Below, one piece after another: positions 40,988 through 43,056 of a stretch of DNA of 43,056 nt. A program made the position numbers and the translations under genes. Source of the stretch: an uncultured Lachnospiraceae bacterium (GTDB lineage: Bacteria; Bacillota; Clostridia; Lachnospirales; Lachnospiraceae); assembly GCA_947176965.1 (NCBI GenBank), contig CAMWSU010000016.1, forward strand, positions 1 to 43,056, written 5' to 3'. Numbering within the stretch: the stretch's first letter is position 1; each line of letters begins with the position of its first letter. The notes beneath the pieces are model-generated. The model saw only the letters and a program-made list of their open reading frames with translations, was not told the origin of the DNA and made no database searches.

Positions 40988-41091
40988 AGCAGCCCTCTTG
41001 CCTTGCAATCTGTTCATCCCTGCTTCCGGCAATCCGCAAGTTTGTACGTCAGCGCAAATGCCGGAAAAGCGAACTTGTTCGCTTTTTTGTG

Positions 41092-41120
41092 ATTGTAGCA
41101 CGCCTGCCCGGATGCGTCAA
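41092..41120 (-). promoter_or_regulatory. aspS promoter
   Basis: Minus strand TTGACG (41120-41115), a 17-nt spacer and TACAAT (41097-41092). It implies a leader of about 395 nt. A palindrome AAAAGCGAACTTGTTCGCTTTT follows near 41066-41087, at the start of the transcript. Confidence 0.75.
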
Positions 41121-41154
41121 CGTTTTTTTCGGAAACGCTTTCGTCAGTCTTTCA

Positions 41155-41853
41155 TCAGCGTTTCCTTAAGATTTCAAATCTTCGTTTTCCGATGTTCTCA
41201 CGCTCAAGGCGCTGCCATTTTTCACTGCGGATCTTCTGCTTTTTGTCCATACAGACCGCGAGGATTGTATGCGCCTGTGCAATTTCATAAATCCGCGCAA
41301 GCATCGCCTCCAAAGAGGACGCGTCCGTGCCGTTCCACTCCGCAAGATTCCCATACGGAACATCTGTGATCACAAGATCCGGTTTTATATCCGGCAGCGG
41401 TTTCGTGCAGTCTGCGGTCAACACCTTTGTCTCTATCGTATGTACCAGCAGCTTTTCAAGCCGCGCCGCGCTGTCGATCGCGCCAAGATGGGATTCCTTC
41501 TGATAGTCACGGTAAAACTGCTCCAGTTCTTTTTTTCTTCCGGCAAGTCCTTCTTTCGACAGCAGGGAAAGATTTTTTTCTGCACGGGAAACCATTTCCG
41601 GATCGATATCGCTTCCGATCAGACCGTCGATCTCCTCATTAAAAAGAAACCCCAGTGTCGCAAGCGATCCGCCCCCGCCGCAGCAAGGGTCATAGATCGT
41701 CAATCCTGTTTCCTGAGGCAGGTACTGTTTTGCCCTGCAATAAATCTCCGCCTGCAGGCGCACCGGAAAATTCGCAATATTCTTAACGTGATACAGCACC
41801 CGGCCGCTCGCAAGATCTTCATTATTCGCTCTCGGGCTATACCGATATTCCAT
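41155..41853 (-). CDS. AviRa-like 23S rRNA methyltransferase
   Basis: 232 residues, SAM-dependent methyltransferase. The N-terminus YRYSPRANNEDLASGRVLYH, followed by FPVRLQAEIYCRA, matches the AviRa family, whose founding member methylates 23S rRNA and gives avilamycin resistance. Motif I appears as IYDPCCGGGGSLATLGFL, an acidic loop as GSDIDPEMVSRAE, and the catalytic motif as DLVITDVPYGNLAEW. Ribosome site GGAGGAGGAGGGACGAGC before ATG 41853. Whether it confers resistance or performs housekeeping modification cannot be told. No obvious own terminator before the aspS promoter. Confidence 0.87.
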   Translation of the reverse strand: MEYRYSPRANNEDLASGRVLYHVKNIANFPVRLQAEIYCRAKQYLPQETGLTIYDPCCGGGGSLATLGFLFNEEIDGLIGSDIDPEMVSRAEKNLSLLSKEGLAGRKKELEQFYRDYQKESHLGAIDSAARLEKLLVHTIETKVLTADCTKPLPDIKPDLVITDVPYGNLAEWNGTDASSLEAMLARIYEIAQAHTILAVCMDKKQKIRSEKWQRLERENIGKRRFEILRKR

Positions 41854-41909
41854 GCTCGTCCCTCCTCCTCCAACTATAGATCACAGGTATTTGCGACGTG
41901 CGATCCTCA

Positions 41910-41940
41910 AAGGAAGCATTGATTAAATCAGCGCTTCCTT
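41910..41940. repeat. Short palindromic repeat, family C copy 2
   Basis: AAGGAAGCATTGAT-TAA-ATCAGCGCTTCCTT, followed shortly by ACTCCCTA; matches the element at 7460-7489 in core and tail. Confidence 0.6.
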
Positions 41941-41981
41941 AGGCATACTCCCTAGAACTAGAACATAATTGTTAAATAAAT

Positions 41982-42332
41982 CTATCTTTCATGTCTCAAC
42001 TTTTCTAATATCGCCATAACATTTGGCTGTGTTGGAGTAAATTTTACTCCACGTTTCAGCATCCCCATAACTTTCTTGGCTTTCTGCTCAATTTCTTTAA
42101 CTGTGTGTTCACTGGTCAGCATCAGATGATTTCCGGCTTTTTCTTTATTCTCCACAATCCGCTTATATTTATCAATCTGACTAGACAAGGGTATCATCCA
42201 GTAAATCCCTGTACTTGTATCTTCAAAGCAATAATAGTGTGGTCTATTTCCTGCCTTGTTGCCTTTAAGATATGGATCAGACATATCCTCAAAAAACTTA
42301 TCCTTTATGATATAAAATCCTGTTTTCTTCAT
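41982..42332 (-). CDS. Type III toxin (CptN/ToxN-like endoribonuclease)
   Basis: 116 residues, basic, no signal peptide: MKKTGFYIIKDKFFEDMSDP, YYCFEDTSTGIYWMIPLSSQ, then the Lys-rich C-terminus ending PNVMAILEKLRHER. The IYWMIPLSSQ strand-turn and the size fit the small barrel of CptN/ToxN RNases. The decisive evidence is upstream: two 45-nt tandem repeats and a terminator, the type III arrangement in which the toxin cuts and is inhibited by the repeat RNA. ATG 42332 follows GAGGTCAGAACAG; the earlier ATG 42347 overlaps that site. Likely role: abortive phage defence or plasmid-type stabilisation. Confidence 0.8.
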   Translation of the reverse strand: MKKTGFYIIKDKFFEDMSDPYLKGNKAGNRPHYYCFEDTSTGIYWMIPLSSQIDKYKRIVENKEKAGNHLMLTSEHTVKEIEQKAKKVMGMLKRGVKFTPTQPNVMAILEKLRHER

Positions 42333-42352
42333 CTGTTCTGACCTCATTACGG

Positions 42353-42382
42353 AAAAAGTCCTTCACCTTGCGGCGAAGGACT
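42353..42382 (-). terminator. Leaky terminator between antitoxin RNA and toxin gene
   Basis: AGTCCTTCGCC-GCA-AGGTGAAGGACT-type stem followed by TTTTT on the minus strand, right after the repeats. In type III systems such a terminator sets the excess of antitoxin RNA over toxin mRNA. Confidence 0.88.
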
Positions 42383-42389
42383 ATACTTT

Positions 42390-42479
42390 CGACCCAACCA
42401 TTTATATACCGCATATTGGTCAGCGGTAAACTTTCAGCCCGACCATTTATATACCACATATCGGTCAGTGGTAAACTTT
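42390..42479 (-). ncRNA. Type III antitoxin RNA, two 45-nt pseudoknot repeats
   Basis: Unit 1 (42479-42435) and unit 2 (42434-42390) differ at only a few places. Each contains interleaved stems: ACCAC ... CCGA ... GTGGT ... TCGG in unit 1 and ACCGC ... CCAA ... GCGGT ... TTGG in unit 2. The order a-b-a'-b' is an H-type pseudoknot, and both stems are kept by paired changes. A third unit is cut after AAAGT. The unit length and two-plus count fit the CptI type. Confidence 0.85.
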
Positions 42480-42491
42480 CTTTGTACTTAC

Positions 42492-42520
42492 ATTCTAACA
42501 AGTGCAAAGAGGAAAGTCAA
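42492..42520 (-). promoter_or_regulatory. Promoter of the type III toxin-antitoxin locus
   Basis: Minus strand TTGACT (42520-42515), a 17-nt spacer and TAGAAT (42497-42492), just upstream of the repeats. The 165 bp further upstream (42521-42685) is AT-rich with no gene seen. Confidence 0.75.
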
Positions 42521-42685
42521 TAGAACCTTCCACATAAAATTTTATGCTACATGCACACAATTTATTCCCTATTTACAGATAACCAAGCATATTTATAATA
42601 ATTTTTCTCAAATCAATAATATCATTATTGGATTCTATATTGTCTAACACAAACACTTAAAAATTGGTTCCGGAAAACACTCCCC

Positions 42686-43056
42686 TCAACCGAATTCAAT
42701 CGCATCAAGCGCATAGGAACCGCCCGTCACTTTCACGGTAATACTGTGTTCCCCATCCGCAATATCCGCCGCGTAGTGACACTGTCTTGCCTCCGCACAC
42801 GGAATGCTGACCGCTGCCTCCAACAGTTCCCCATCCACAGAAATGGTAAGCTGCGCCGCCTCCGTCTGGCCGATCAGTGCAAAACGGCTGCCCCGAAAAG
42901 AAAACGCAAAGCTCTTTTCTTCGGGAGCTTCCCCATTTACCAGCGCCTTCGACCGGGTACGGTTAAAATGAAGATACCCGTCAGGAACCGTTCGTTCCCA
43001 GCTGCCCGTATAGGTGATACGGGGATCATGATCGTCCATCCTCCTCACCACAGGCC
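42686..43056 (-). CDS. C-terminal part of a larger protein, probably carbohydrate-active
   Basis: The frame is open to the right edge of the window and ends at 42686; about 123 residues are visible. The sequence (RITYTGSWERTVPDGYLHFNR, FAFSFRGSRFALIG, AQLTISVDGELLEAAVSI, ADGEHSITVKVTGGSYALDAIEFG) is a beta-sandwich of the kind found at the C-terminus of secreted or intracellular glycoside hydrolases and lipases. The catalytic part is outside the window, so no enzyme name can be given. Confidence 0.65.
   Translation of the reverse strand, partial: PVVRRMDDHDPRITYTGSWERTVPDGYLHFNRTRSKALVNGEAPEEKSFAFSFRGSRFALIGQTEAAQLTISVDGELLEAAVSIPCAEARQCHYAADIADGEHSITVKVTGGSYALDAIEFG

Noticed and set aside
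40691-41091. T-box in the aspS leader
   Set aside because: No AGGGTGGNACCGCG core is present; the leader has a short peptide and simple alternative hairpins instead.
42390-42479. CRISPR array
   Set aside because: Units are contiguous without spacers, only two are present, and they are followed by a terminator and toxin gene.
42298-42507. 69-codon frame covering the 45-nt repeats
   Set aside because: The repeat length is a multiple of three, so the antitoxin RNA repeats read open and translate to ESLPLT..MWYING-like repeats; no ribosome site, and structure explains the conservation.

Overview
The window is chromosomal DNA from a Gram-positive, low-to-moderate GC Clostridia bacterium, most likely a gut Lachnospiraceae. 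The reasons are strong AGGAGG ribosome sites, a Trp-type T-box in front of trpE, a CsoR/CopA copper operon, lipoproteins with lipoboxes, a LytTR two-component pair and a CptIN-like type III toxin-antitoxin locus. This placement is inference. Most genes lie on the minus strand.

Layout. 1-7.3 kb: an ABC exporter (ATPase cut by the window edge, plus a large permease) downstream of a tandemly triplicated cassette of a small secreted protein and a lipoprotein; the small gene of the third copy is a remnant. 7.4-9.1 kb: ECF sigma factor and membrane anti-sigma factor. 9.2-15.9 kb: trpEGDCBA under a T-box, with no trpF. 15.9-19 kb: palindrome-rich leader and a secreted GH51-type arabinofuranosidase lipoprotein. 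19-20.3 kb: GNAT enzyme and a Phd/Doc pair whose toxin is frameshifted. 20.3-23.9 kb: csoR and copA, the latter with a C-terminal CopZ-like domain that has its own ribosome site. 23.9-26.4 kb: two uncharacterised genes, YbjQ and a membrane-anchored MerR regulator. 26.5-29.9 kb: FlxA-like protein, GHKL kinase and LytTR regulator. 30-31.6 kb: decayed ABC transporter gene. 31.7-33.5 kb: DUF3592-like, unknown and DUF362 proteins. 33.6-34.7 kb: a response regulator fused to a (p)ppGpp synthetase. 35-38.7 kb: GNAT enzyme and a membrane-lipid operon (PAP2, VTT, PssA, Psd) behind a Pho-like direct-repeat box. 38.8-41.1 kb: aspS with a ~395-nt leader. 41.1-43 kb: AviRa-like methyltransferase, type III toxin-antitoxin locus and a partial gene.

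The strongest new signals are these. (1) The aspS leader encodes a 17-residue peptide ending Asp-Asp-Asp-Arg, followed by mutually exclusive hairpins and an intrinsic terminator, which reads as ribosome-mediated attenuation. (2) There is a receiver-alarmone synthetase fusion. (3) A type III antitoxin RNA has two 45-nt pseudoknot repeats with visible covariation. (4) Two families of interspersed structured repeats (136 bp and 70 bp) show compensatory changes; both 136-bp copies start with an extended -10 and form the 5' leader of a gene. (5) The lipoprotein cassette is triplicated, with a duplicated scrap of the neighbouring anti-sigma gene marking the event.

All calls come from reading the sequence; no database search or folding program was run.
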